Source of the DNA: an uncultured Neomegalonema sp. | GTDB taxonomy: Bacteria; Pseudomonadota; Alphaproteobacteria; Rhodobacterales; Rhodobacteraceae | Direction: 5' to 3' | Assembly (NCBI GenBank): GCA_937990185.1 | Contig: CALKBI010000067.1 | Coordinates: 34,291 to 98,290 of the forward strand | Length of the DNA stretch: 64,000 nt | Shown: positions 44,735 to 53,941 of the stretch, piece after piece | Numbering within the stretch: the stretch's first letter is position 1 | Layout of the letters: each line of letters opens with the position of its first letter | The notes under the pieces: generated by a model | The model's input: the letters and a program-made list of their open reading frames with translations, nothing else | What the model was told of the DNA's origin: nothing | Databases searched by the model: none | Translations under genes and position numbers: made by a program

Positions 44735-45235
44735 TTATTTCAAAACAGCGACTGAGACTTCGACCTTCAGGTCACCGTTTTCGGCAAAAGTCAGCGTCAG
44801 CGGGATGGTATCACCGCCCTCGACCGGCTTTTCAAGATCAGTCAGAACGACGTGATACCCGTCTTGATCCATCATGATCGCGTTATTTCCGGGCGTCTCA
44901 ATTTCTTTGAGCGTGTTCGTCTTACGATTAGCACCGCTGCCCTCGTATTCCGCCAGATCAGCTTTCTTCGCGGCGTCAGAGCTTACAGATGTCAGCACAT
45001 CATCGGCTTTTGCACCGTTATGGATCGTCATAAAGACAAGAATCTCGTCGTCTTTGATTGCCATTGCATACGGCGACTCGATCACGATATCGCCTTGCAT
45101 GGCCGCGACTGAATCTTGAGAAAAGACCAGCTCCGGCTCGGATGTCTCAGCTTTTTCTTCTACTTTGTCTTCCGCAAAAGCGGGGGCTGCCACGAGGATC
45201 GCTGCTAACAACGCAAACGGTGTCGTGAATTTCAT
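44735..45235 (-). CDS. PCu(A)C-like periplasmic protein with altered metal site
   Basis: A 166-residue exported protein. The signal peptide ends at AFA-ED (about residue 21), followed by a Glu/Lys-rich linker. The domain (about 43-165) follows the copper chaperone PCu(A)C/DUF461 fold: VIESPYAMAI, FMTIHNGAKADD, DGYHVVLTDLEKPVEGGDTIPLTLTF. The family binds Cu(I) with an H-M-x10-M-x21-H-x-M set. Here His128 remains, but the H-x-M methionine is Val, and the earlier His-Glu-Met site reads AEYE. Copper delivery is therefore doubtful. ATG with AGGAG upstream. Confidence 0.7.
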   Translation of the reverse strand: MKFTTPFALLAAILVAAPAFAEDKVEEKAETSEPELVFSQDSVAAMQGDIVIESPYAMAIKDDEILVFMTIHNGAKADDVLTSVSSDAAKKADLAEYEGSGANRKTNTLKEIETPGNNAIMMDQDGYHVVLTDLEKPVEGGDTIPLTLTFAENGDLKVEVSVAVLK

Positions 45236-45376
45236 GTCTCGCTCCTGTTTGTCATTTGGGCTTATTCAGCGCCATTTTCAGTCAACACATTGCGCTAACT
45301 GGCGCGAATGTATATCGGGTCTCTCGAAGATTTCGCAAGTTTTACGCCGGATTCCCTGCATAAATGAGGTCATTAC

Positions 45377-47209
45377 ATGGCACGACCGCCAATTCTATCT
45401 CTTTCCGGCGTTTCTTTGACCTTTGGCGGCGATCCGTTATTCGCAGATATATCCGTTTCGATTGAGCAGACAGAGCGCCTTTGTCTTGTAGGTAGAAACG
45501 GGTCCGGCAAGTCCACACTGCTGAAAATCGCCGCTGGGATTGTTCAGCACGATAAAGGTGAGCGCTTCGTTCAGCCGGGGGGCAAAATCGCGTATCTGCC
45601 CCAAGACCCTGATTTGTCAGGCTATGAAACGGTGCTGGATTACGCCGCTGCCGATGTCGATGAAGATGAAATTTACAAGGCACAGATTGCCCTCGATGGT
45701 CTGCGCTTGGATGGTTCGGTAACGGCTGAATCAGCATCAGGTGGCGAGAAGCGCCGTGCGGCCCTCGCCCGGATGATGGCCTCAGAGCCGGATTTGATGT
45801 TGCTGGACGAGCCAACCAACCACCTCGATGTGACGGCTATCGAATGGCTCGAAAATGAATTGCTCGAGAGCCGTACAGGGTATGTGGTGATCAGCCACGA
45901 CCGCGCCTTCCTCAATCGCGTGACCAAAGGAACTCTCTGGCTGGATCGCGGCGTGATGCGGCGCAATCCCGAAGGCTTTGGCGGGTTCGAGGCTTGGCAG
46001 GAAAAGACCTTTGAAGAAGAAGACGCGCAGCAACACAAACTTGGCCGCCAGATCAAACGAGAAGAACACTGGATCATTCACGGCGTCTCGGGTCGCCGCA
46101 AGCGCAACGTCCGCCGTGTGGCCGAACTCGCCGACCTGCGCGAAGCCAAGCGCACACACATAAAGCGCGCGGGCGCAGCAGCGATGGCGCTCGAATCCGG
46201 TAAAAGCTCCGGCAAACTGGTGATCGAGGCGAAAGAAATCGCCAAAGCCTTCGGCGAACGCACGTTACTGGCGGATTTCTCGACCAAGATCATGCGCGGA
46301 GATCGCGTCGCGTTTGTCGGCCCGAACGGGGTTGGCAAAACCACCTTACTCAAGATGCTGATGAACAATCTCGAACCGGATACAGGTTCGATCCGCCATG
46401 GTGCAAACATCGAAGTCGCCATTCTGGATCAAACCCGTGAAGTCCCCGAACATCTCTCGCTTTGGGAAGCCATGACCGAGGACAAACTGCTCGGGGTAAA
46501 AGGCTCGAACGATCAGATCTTGGTGCGCGGCAGGCCCAAGCACGTTGTTGGCTATCTGAAAGAATTTCTCTTCGACGAGCGCCAAGCCCGCGGTCCCGTC
46601 TCGGCCTTGTCGGGGGGCGAGCGCGCACGGCTATTGCTCGCGAAAATCATGGCGCGGGAAAGCAACCTGTTGGTCCTCGATGAACCAACCAACGACCTTG
46701 ATCTTGAAACGCTTGATTTACTGCAAGAGCTGCTCGCGGATTATGACGGCACATTATTGCTGGTCAGCCACGACCGCGATTTCATTGACCGCATTGCGAC
46801 ATCGACAATCGCGATGGAGGGCGACGGGCGCGCTATAGAATATGCGGGCGGCTGGTCCGATTACCGTGCCTTGCGCGGCGAAGCAGCCGAACAAAAAGAA
46901 GTACGCAAAACAACCGAAACGAAAGGCAACCCGCCCCCTGCGGCTCCGGTTGAAAAACCAAAAAGCGGCGGCGCGAAAATGTCGTTCAAACAAACGCACC
47001 GGCTGGAAAAACTCCCCGCCGAAATCGCGATGCTGGAAGCGGAGATTACAAAGCTCGAAGAACTCCTCGCCGACCCGGAGCTTTTCGCAAAAGACAACAC
47101 CAAGTTCGTAAAAGCCAGCAAAGCCCTGTCTGCCCGTCAGGAAATTCTGGCTAAATCCGAAGAAGAATGGCTCGAACTCGAAGCCCTGCGCGAAGAAATG
47201 GGCGCATGA
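45377..47209 (+). CDS. ABC-F family ATPase, Uup-like
   Basis: A soluble ribosome-associated-type ATPase of 610 residues with two ABC domains and no membrane part. Walker A motifs are GRNGSGKST (about residue 39) and GPNGVGKTT (about 316). Signatures are ASGGEKRRA and LSGGERARL. Walker B is MLLDEPTNHLD and LVLDEPTNDLD. A linker of about 80 residues joins the domains. A C-terminal coiled coil (about 540-605, Lys/Glu-rich) points to Uup rather than EttA. ATG start, preceded by 141 bases from the divergent PCuAC-like gene. The next gene starts 2 bases after its stop. Confidence 0.88.
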   Translation: MARPPILSLSGVSLTFGGDPLFADISVSIEQTERLCLVGRNGSGKSTLLKIAAGIVQHDKGERFVQPGGKIAYLPQDPDLSGYETVLDYAAADVDEDEIYKAQIALDGLRLDGSVTAESASGGEKRRAALARMMASEPDLMLLDEPTNHLDVTAIEWLENELLESRTGYVVISHDRAFLNRVTKGTLWLDRGVMRRNPEGFGGFEAWQEKTFEEEDAQQHKLGRQIKREEHWIIHGVSGRRKRNVRRVAELADLREAKRTHIKRAGAAAMALESGKSSGKLVIEAKEIAKAFGERTLLADFSTKIMRGDRVAFVGPNGVGKTTLLKMLMNNLEPDTGSIRHGANIEVAILDQTREVPEHLSLWEAMTEDKLLGVKGSNDQILVRGRPKHVVGYLKEFLFDERQARGPVSALSGGERARLLLAKIMARESNLLVLDEPTNDLDLETLDLLQELLADYDGTLLLVSHDRDFIDRIATSTIAMEGDGRAIEYAGGWSDYRALRGEAAEQKEVRKTTETKGNPPPAAPVEKPKSGGAKMSFKQTHRLEKLPAEIAMLEAEITKLEELLADPELFAKDNTKFVKASKALSARQEILAKSEEEWLELEALREEMGA

Positions 47210-47210
47210 G

Positions 47211-47639
47211 ATGAACCCGATCCAACGGTTCTTCTTCGTTGTCGCGCTGATTGGATCGTTGATCCTTTATGTGGCGGGTTTTGTCCTGATGACCCCGCCG
47301 ATCCATGCGAGCCTGTTCGCAAAACAAAGCGCCGTTGTGAGCGCCGCAACGCTTGAGACGCGTCAAAATAATCCCCCCGCACTGCCTGTGATCGACATCC
47401 GCACCGCATCGGGAGACATCACACTCCTGCAAGGCTATCGCTGGATGGAAACAACCGACGCTAACACCGTTCTCGCGGCCTATCCGATAGGCGCTTCGGT
47501 CGAAGCTGTCCTGTATCAAAACAAATTATGGCGCGGCATCTCTGGCCTGCGCGATACGGTCTTACTAATCGTCAGCGCTTTGGGCGCCTTCATCGCGTTC
47601 TTTGGCCTGTGGATGGTATGGAAAGTCAGAACCCGCTAA
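47211..47639 (+). CDS. Two-helix membrane protein, unknown function
   Basis: A 142-residue protein with hydrophobic helices at about 8-30 and 113-137. A beta-rich periplasmic domain of about 80 residues lies between them (VIDIRTASGDITLLQGY, YPIGASVEAVLYQNK). The layout resembles DUF3592-type proteins, although the match is only general. It starts 2 bases after the ABC-F stop, so the two are cotranslated. Confidence 0.65.
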   Translation: MNPIQRFFFVVALIGSLILYVAGFVLMTPPIHASLFAKQSAVVSAATLETRQNNPPALPVIDIRTASGDITLLQGYRWMETTDANTVLAAYPIGASVEAVLYQNKLWRGISGLRDTVLLIVSALGAFIAFFGLWMVWKVRTR

Positions 47640-48182
47640 AAAAGGGATCGCCGGAGCAAGCCCACGATCCTCAAAATATAAAGCTCGAAACCATAGGATT
47701 TACAACGAAACCGGCACTCTATTCACGCCCCCTGCCCGCGAGATGGAGGAAGGGAAAATTGTCCCACCGCCAAATCCCGGATCGATCAGTGTGCGTCTAT
47801 TCGCAGATTGATGCCTTTAAAAGCATTCCCAACTCTTTCGAACGGCAAAATTGATTGCATTTTTATTTTTTGCAACCAAATTTACCAAATGTACTATCGC
47901 CCCGCATCGTCACTTTTCCGCCGGTTTACGATTCACGCCATACGAAAATGATCGCTGCTGAAGAACTCATCCAATTCACACAGTATGGAATCGCAGAACC
48001 GCCGGCTTGCTCGGATCAATTAAGAAATGACAGTCAATTGCTTAGGAGCACTATTAACACCTTGTACATTAATTTTACCGGATGCTAGGAATGGTCACGA
48101 ATCCTTGATTCAAGGGAACTACCGGCAGGCTTGATTTGCCGTTATGGTCTACTACAGACGATTCATCGGAGGAAGAACACAC
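47640..48182. other. 543-base gap with degenerate repeat and P460 leader
   Basis: No credible gene is seen. A weak stem (GGATCG/CGATCC, 47645-47670) with a central GCAAGCCCAC may be a decayed relative of the hairpin at 44473-44495. A T-rich stretch lies near 47857-47874. A plus-strand frame at 47855-48088 has poor composition and no ribosome site. The last 60 bases before the cytochrome gene contain a weak CGGCA/TGCCG dyad and the GGAGGAAG ribosome site of that gene. Confidence 0.5.
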
Positions 48183-48794
48183 ATGAAACTCGCATCTCTA
48201 CTTTCGGCAGCCGCTTTTGCCGTACTCGCATCTGTCGGATCGGCCAGCAGTGCCGGACTCACCATTGACGAAAACTGCAACGTAAATAAGCCCGGTGATG
48301 AAGTCAGCTACCGCGAGGCTCACGACGTTTATCTCTGCCTCGAAAGAAAAATGTTCGACGGCTACAACACGGGTCCAAAGCGCTGGGTCAATCCAAACCA
48401 TGTTGGTCAGTACCGTACATGGGACCCGGTTAGCACACTGCCAGCAAACCCAGGCGTTCACAGCAACCGCTTCCTCTTCTCGTATGTGAACCAAATCGGT
48501 TCCGCGACTTACAAGCAATACGCTGAAGGCGTTTCAATGCCAGTCGGTACAGTGATCGCTAAAGAAAGCTTCACGATCACCAGCAAGGGCAAAGCGAAAA
48601 AAGGCCCGCTTTTCTTCATGGAAAAAGTTGCTCCTGGTACGTCGCCTAAAACAAATGATTGGTTCTACACGATGGTGAACGCCAACGGTAAACCAGCAGT
48701 AATCAACGTATTCAAAGCGTGTAACGAATGCCACAGCGGCTTCGAAGACACTGACTTCCTCGGTTACCCAGTTGAAGAAGTTCGCCGCAAGTAA
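48183..48794 (+). CDS. Exported cytochrome P460-like c-type cytochrome
   Basis: A 203-residue periplasmic haem protein. A signal peptide ends near SSAG. A CNECH haem-binding motif lies near the C-terminus (Cys180, Cys183, His184). The middle segment MPVGTVIAKESF and the FFMEKVAPGTSP segment are of the P460 type. P460 enzymes oxidise hydroxylamine or act in nitrogen-oxide chemistry; related proteins are simple electron carriers. Three extra cysteines lie early in the mature protein. ATG at 48183 follows a strong GGAGGAAG site. The gene stands alone and has its own terminator. Confidence 0.75.
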   Translation: MKLASLLSAAAFAVLASVGSASSAGLTIDENCNVNKPGDEVSYREAHDVYLCLERKMFDGYNTGPKRWVNPNHVGQYRTWDPVSTLPANPGVHSNRFLFSYVNQIGSATYKQYAEGVSMPVGTVIAKESFTITSKGKAKKGPLFFMEKVAPGTSPKTNDWFYTMVNANGKPAVINVFKACNECHSGFEDTDFLGYPVEEVRRK

Positions 48795-48827
48795 GGCACT
48801 CTTCTAAAACCGACTAATATATAATTA

Positions 48828-48858
48828 AGCCGTGCGTCTCTCAACGCGCGGCTTTTTT
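48828..48858 (+). terminator. Intrinsic terminator after the P460-like gene
   Basis: AGCCGTGCG pairs with CGCGCGGCT (one G-T pair) over an 8-base loop, followed directly by six T residues. It begins 34 bases after the stop codon. Confidence 0.85.
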
Positions 48859-48973
48859 GTATCCGTTTTCGCTGGTTTACAGCCCTTTGCGTTTACCTTG
48901 ATCCAAAAAAGCACCAAAAGGCGCGCCACTTGGTGCGGCCTTCGCTTCAGGATCAACGCAGTGTGCCTTGATC

Positions 48974-51370
48974 TTATCGATCATCTCCAACAACACGCGG
49001 CGAAGCCATCCCTTGTTGATCAGCCGAAACGGTGGCTTGCATCGCGGCTCCGGCAACTGCTTCGCGTTCTTCTTGTGTGAGTTCATCCGACTGCCGATCC
49101 CCGAGCCGCACAGTGACTTCACGGTGCGCAAACTTAACCCCATTCTCGGCAAAGACCTCTCGAATACGCGTATAGACCAGCTTACGGGTCGTCCATTGAT
49201 CGCCCGGTCTGGTCATAAATTTAACCCGCAGGATCATCGCGGAATCTTCCATCCGATAGACGCCTTGAGATTTGAGCGGTTGGACGAATTTCTCGCCCTC
49301 CGTCGGATGATCAAGCAACTCAACACCCAGTTTCTTGATCAGCTTCCGTACCTTCTCGACATCGGTATCATAGGTCACACGCAGGGGCAGTTTCATCATA
49401 ACCCAATCGCGGGAATAATTTGTCAGATGCCCGATTTCACCGAATGGTATCGTGTGCAAAGCCCCCAGATGGTGACGCAATTGAAATGAGCGTAGCGAGA
49501 TACGCTCCACAGTCCCTTTGACTTCGCCAACATCAATATATTCCCCGCGCCGGAACGCATCATCTATGAGGAAGAAAGCGCCCGATAGAATATCGCGGAT
49601 CAGCGCCTGAGCGCCAAAACCGATGGCAAGACCAACGACACCAGCACCGGCAAACAGCGGCGCTACATTGATGCCCCCTTCAAGCAGCACCATCAAAATA
49701 ACCGTCGCAACGATTACGAACAGCAACAGATTTCGAAACAGCGGCAACAATGTCGCCAACCGGCTGACAGAACTGACACCGCCCCCGTCACCGCCAAGCT
49801 CTTCTTCCGGTAAATCGCCAAGCTCTTCTTCAATCTTGGTATCAATCCAGATTCTAACGGTCTGGTACGCAATGTAACCGACGAGCAGAATATCCAGAAT
49901 ATCTTCAACGCGATCCAACCTGCGGCCATCATCAAACAGGTACTCAAGGTCCCAGATCGAGGCCATCGCGTAAATGCCAGCCCCAATAGCGAAGATCGTC
50001 GCGATACGGCGCGCGAGATCTTCAAAGTCGCGCAAACCGTGCAATTGTGATCGAACTTCTGATTGTTGGAATTGCAGCATTGCACTACCGGAAGGGCCGC
50101 CTTCCTCATCGCCATCATCAGATTCCGGATCACCCTCAAGAACCTGCGATGTTGAACGCACCGGGTGTTCCATAGGGAGCAGTTCGCGTTCCTCGGCGCG
50201 CTCTGCGGCGCGGGCAATCGCTCTGACTTCAACCATTTTGCGTCGATGCTCGAACAATTTGGCAATCAGAAAAGCAACGACCCCATACGCAAGCAAGACC
50301 GATAGTAAGATTGAATATGCCCCAACAATCGGCGGCTGGCCGATATCAATGCCGATAACCAGCTTATAAGACTGATACGCCCAAGACAGCACGATATAGA
50401 GAACCGTGAGCGGAGCCCAAATAATATAGCCGGTTTTCGCCAGCCAAGTCGCTGTTGCCCAATCCCGATCCCCGAGAAACGTCTCGCTAATGGATGTTCG
50501 ATTAGCCATCACCAGCGCAACATTCAGCGCCATAATAACGACTGCCGCCACAAACGTCGCCAGTCTGTAAGCTGTGTCTTCTGTCTTGAGGTCTTCCAAC
50601 CAATAGGTAAAGGCGATCAGGATCAGCGAAATCGTAACCGTCACCCAAAGCCAATTAAACAGCTTTTTAGCGCATTTATTTGAAAGGGTCGGAATCCGGT
50701 AATTCGGAAGATAAGGCGAGAGAACCATACGCCAGACAATCGCAGACGCGCGGGCAACAGCGATAGCAGGAACAATAACCAATATCGTTTTTTGTGTTGC
50801 CGGATCGCTCATATCAATGAACGCGGCGATCAGAAGCCCGACAATCAACAATGATATCAGATTACCGATCAACCCCAACGCCGCGCGAAGCACGAGGACG
50901 GGCAGTTTCTCGACAATGCCGCGCGGATTCGGAACCTGTAAACTGATGAACCACGGTCCGACAATGCGCCGGCCATAGATATGCCGCTCGATCAAATAGG
51001 CAATCGCAAAGGCCACAAGAACCCAAAGGATAACACCCGCGAAGTAACCCGCGCCCTTGGTCGGACTCATCTCAGCAATCGAGTTCCCTAAATCAGGGAG
51101 CAGCTTTGGCGTTTCAGCGAGAAGGTCAAGAACGCCAATTCTGAATTTTTCCAAGCTGAACTGTGTTGCGGACAGAACGCTAATATCTTTGCTGACACGT
51201 TCGTAATCTGCCGCGCTTAATGTGTCATATAATCCGATCTCTGACTCCGTATCAGGCTGGGTCACAGACTTTACGAGATCATCATAGTCTACTGCGGTCT
51301 GAGCAAAGCCTGAACTTAAGCCCGCTAGGGTAAGCAGCAACGCAGTCACAAAAATCCGCAGTATCGACAT
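48974..51370 (-). CDS. Large mechanosensitive channel, MscS family
   Basis: A protein of about 798 residues. A signal peptide (about 1-22, ending FAQ) is followed by a periplasmic helical segment, then about ten membrane helices spread over residues 110-620. The MscS pore block (LFAGAGVVGLAIGFGAQALIRDILSGAFFLIDD) and the beta domain (GEYIDVGEVKGTVERISLRSF) with an alpha-beta cytoplasmic domain follow. It should gate on membrane tension during osmotic downshock. The ATG at 51370 with GGTGG upstream gives a proper signal peptide; the frame extends further without support. Confidence 0.88.
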   Translation of the reverse strand: MSILRIFVTALLLTLAGLSSGFAQTAVDYDDLVKSVTQPDTESEIGLYDTLSAADYERVSKDISVLSATQFSLEKFRIGVLDLLAETPKLLPDLGNSIAEMSPTKGAGYFAGVILWVLVAFAIAYLIERHIYGRRIVGPWFISLQVPNPRGIVEKLPVLVLRAALGLIGNLISLLIVGLLIAAFIDMSDPATQKTILVIVPAIAVARASAIVWRMVLSPYLPNYRIPTLSNKCAKKLFNWLWVTVTISLILIAFTYWLEDLKTEDTAYRLATFVAAVVIMALNVALVMANRTSISETFLGDRDWATATWLAKTGYIIWAPLTVLYIVLSWAYQSYKLVIGIDIGQPPIVGAYSILLSVLLAYGVVAFLIAKLFEHRRKMVEVRAIARAAERAEERELLPMEHPVRSTSQVLEGDPESDDGDEEGGPSGSAMLQFQQSEVRSQLHGLRDFEDLARRIATIFAIGAGIYAMASIWDLEYLFDDGRRLDRVEDILDILLVGYIAYQTVRIWIDTKIEEELGDLPEEELGGDGGGVSSVSRLATLLPLFRNLLLFVIVATVILMVLLEGGINVAPLFAGAGVVGLAIGFGAQALIRDILSGAFFLIDDAFRRGEYIDVGEVKGTVERISLRSFQLRHHLGALHTIPFGEIGHLTNYSRDWVMMKLPLRVTYDTDVEKVRKLIKKLGVELLDHPTEGEKFVQPLKSQGVYRMEDSAMILRVKFMTRPGDQWTTRKLVYTRIREVFAENGVKFAHREVTVRLGDRQSDELTQEEREAVAGAAMQATVSADQQGMASPRVVGDDR

Positions 51371-51437
51371 ATAACCACCATTGGGGCAGACAGATTTATC
51401 GCGCATGGTATAACATCCAGCGCATCGGCGCATACAC

Positions 51438-52715
51438 ATGATGAGTATCACGACCGTTGGGCGCAAGATCGAAAGGGTACTTCATAAGATGCTAACGAAG
51501 CCACCCGAGCCTGAATCTCTTACAAAAAAGCTCGCGCCACGAATTCTTTTTTACAGCCATGACACGTTTGGGCTGGGCCATATCCGCCGAACAAGGGCGA
51601 TAGCAATAGCCTTGGCAGAGGCGCATCCGGGCGCAAGTATCCTGATCGTTACTGGGTCTCCGATAGTTGGACGTTTCGATTTCCCTGATGGCGTTGATTT
51701 CGTTCGCATACCGGGAGTGGTGAAGCTCTCAAGCGGCGATTACGTCACCCACAATATGAATCTCAAGATAGACCAGACAGTCAAACTACGCCGCGCAATT
51801 ATTCGTCAGACAGCCCGCGTTTTTGACCCCGATCTCGTGATCGTCGACAAAGAACCCACCGGATTTCGCGGTGAAATGCTGCATACGCTCAAAAAAATGT
51901 CGGAGCGCGGGGCAAAAATCGTCCTCGGCATCCGTGATGTGCTCGATGACCCCAAAGCACTCGCAATCGAATGGAAGCGTAAAAAAGCGATTGAGGCGGT
52001 CGAGAAATACTACGACGCCCTCTGGATTTACGGCCTGAAAGACATCTACGATCCGCTGCAAGGCTTGGCGCTTTCTGAAGATACCCTCGCAAAAGTGGAA
52101 TATACAGGGTATTTGCCGCGTCAGCCTGCGGATTGGCCCGACCCTTCTATCCCCAAAGACAGGCCAGACGATTTTATTCTGGTCACCCCGGGCGGCGGCG
52201 GAGATGGTGATACTCTAATCGACTGGGTTTTATCGGCGTATGAGGCTGACCCGGAACTCTCTGTTCCAGCCTTGATCCTTTTTGGACCCTTCATGAACCA
52301 GCAAAGCCGCCGCGCCTTTGAGCTTAGAGCGCACAGGTTCCGCACATTAGAAACGCTTTCCTTCGACTCCCGCATTGAACGGCTCATGATCGAAGCCAAA
52401 GGCATCGTCGCGATGGGCGGGTACAATACATTTTGCGAGATATTGTCGTTTGACAAACCGGCAGCCCTCGCGCCGCGCGTCTCTCCCCGATTGGAGCAAT
52501 ATATCCGCGCAAAAGCTGCCGATGAGTTTGGGTTGATTCATATGCTCCCCCCCATCGGTACGGATGCAAAGCCCGATCCGCATATCATGGCAAAGGCGAT
52601 ACGCGGGCTGCTGACACAAAATCCGCCGAGCAAAGCCGCTATTCCCGGCTTACTGGACGGGCTGGATCGCGTTGTGGAACTGACGTCATCTGCCCTTGCG
52701 GAGCCTCGTTCATGA
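51438..52715 (+). CDS. MurG-like GT-B glycosyltransferase (COG4671-type)
   Basis: A 425-residue cytosolic protein with two Rossmann-like domains. YSHDTFGLGHIRRTRAIA near residue 35 is the N-terminal acceptor-side loop. The C-terminal half has VTPGGGGDG and GIVAMGGYNTFCEILSFDKPAL, matching the donor-side loop of MurG-like transferases. COG4671 members are predicted transferases of unknown acceptor. ATG at 51438, with another at 51489 that has AAGGG 11 bases upstream. First gene of a ten-gene, largely overlapping cluster; its stop overlaps the next ATG by four bases. It is divergent from the MscS gene. Confidence 0.78.
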   Translation: MMSITTVGRKIERVLHKMLTKPPEPESLTKKLAPRILFYSHDTFGLGHIRRTRAIAIALAEAHPGASILIVTGSPIVGRFDFPDGVDFVRIPGVVKLSSGDYVTHNMNLKIDQTVKLRRAIIRQTARVFDPDLVIVDKEPTGFRGEMLHTLKKMSERGAKIVLGIRDVLDDPKALAIEWKRKKAIEAVEKYYDALWIYGLKDIYDPLQGLALSEDTLAKVEYTGYLPRQPADWPDPSIPKDRPDDFILVTPGGGGDGDTLIDWVLSAYEADPELSVPALILFGPFMNQQSRRAFELRAHRFRTLETLSFDSRIERLMIEAKGIVAMGGYNTFCEILSFDKPAALAPRVSPRLEQYIRAKAADEFGLIHMLPPIGTDAKPDPHIMAKAIRGLLTQNPPSKAAIPGLLDGLDRVVELTSSALAEPRS

Positions 52716-53941
52716 CCGGACCCAGCGTCGCTGTCGTCATGAAAGGGTATCCGCGCCTGTCGGAAACTTTTATCGCGCAAGAGCTTTACGGCCTTGAGAC
52801 AAAAGGCTTCGACTTCGATATCTGGTCGCTACGCCATCCAACCGATCAACAAGAGCATCCGGTTCACGGCAAGATCAAAGCACGGCGGCGCTACCTGCCT
52901 GAATATCTGCGTAATGAGCCTTTGCGGGTGACAAAAGGCATTCTCTCACAGTGCTGGAAGCCCAGTTTTTGGCACGCGGCTGCAATCTGGATAAAAGACC
53001 TTACAAGGGCACGCGATCTCAACCGCATCAGACGCTTTGGACAAGCAGCGGTTTTTGCGCGCGAGTTGCCGCCTGAGACAAAATTTCTCTACGCTCATTT
53101 CCTGCACACCCCGGCCTCAGTGACCCGTTACGCCGCGATCATGCGCGGTATTCCTTGGGGGTTTTCAGCCCATGCCAAAGACATCTGGACAACGAGCGAT
53201 TGGGAAAAACGCGAGAAAATCGCTCACTGTGCCTTTGGCGTGACCTGCACACAATACGGAGCGGAAACCCTTCAAGCGCTCTCGGATAAACCGGACAAAG
53301 TTACATTGGTCTATCACGGGCTGGACCTTTCTATCCTGCCCCAGACCCCAGCCAAGACCGCAAGCAACCCGAAAGACGGCCCCTTCATCATCCTCTCTGT
53401 GGGCCGCCTCGTTGAGAAAAAAGGCTATGATCTGCTGCTCACCGCCCTCGCCGCTTTACCTGCCGAGATTAATTGGCGTTTTATCCATATCGGCGGCGGC
53501 GAGCTGAAATCCGCAATGCGCGAGCAAGCCGCATCGCTCGGCCTCGAAAGCCGGATTGATTGGCGCGGGGCGCAAGATCGCGAGGCAGTTTTTGCCGCGA
53601 TGCATGAGGCCGACCTTTTTGTCTTACCAAGCCGCATTACCGCGTCAGGGGATCGTGACGGCCTGCCCAATGTCCTCATGGAAGCCGCGAGCCAATATTT
53701 GCCGGTACTATCTACGGCAGTCTCAGCCATTCCTGAATTTGTCGAGGATGGCGTCTCCGGCACATTGGTTCCGCCCGATGATGCAAAAGCGCTTGGCGAT
53801 GCGATGGCCCGCATTGCTGCTGAGCCGGATACCAGAGCGATGCACGCCGAAAAACTCCGCGCGCGGCTCGTAACTGATTTCGGCGCAGACGCGGGGATTG
53901 ATGCCGTTGCCGAGCGCATTCGCGCCAATATGATGCCATGA
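52712..53941 (+). CDS. GT4-type glycosyltransferase A
   Basis: A 409-residue GT-B glycosyltransferase. The N-terminal half opens with VAVVMKGYPRLSETFIAQEL, typical of colanic-acid and exopolysaccharide transferases. The C-terminal half has LSVGRLVEKKGYDLLLTAL and the donor-binding SRITASGDRDGLPNVLMEAASQYLPV with the E-x7-E-like spacing. A nucleotide-sugar donor and glycan acceptor are expected; neither is identified. Both ends overlap neighbours by ATGA. Confidence 0.85.
   Translation: MTGPSVAVVMKGYPRLSETFIAQELYGLETKGFDFDIWSLRHPTDQQEHPVHGKIKARRRYLPEYLRNEPLRVTKGILSQCWKPSFWHAAAIWIKDLTRARDLNRIRRFGQAAVFARELPPETKFLYAHFLHTPASVTRYAAIMRGIPWGFSAHAKDIWTTSDWEKREKIAHCAFGVTCTQYGAETLQALSDKPDKVTLVYHGLDLSILPQTPAKTASNPKDGPFIILSVGRLVEKKGYDLLLTALAALPAEINWRFIHIGGGELKSAMREQAASLGLESRIDWRGAQDREAVFAAMHEADLFVLPSRITASGDRDGLPNVLMEAASQYLPVLSTAVSAIPEFVEDGVSGTLVPPDDAKALGDAMARIAAEPDTRAMHAEKLRARLVTDFGADAGIDAVAERIRANMMP

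Noticed and set aside
47855..48088. 77-residue plus-strand frame upstream of the P460-like gene
   Set aside because: No ribosome site and odd composition; the region is T-rich and looks non-coding.
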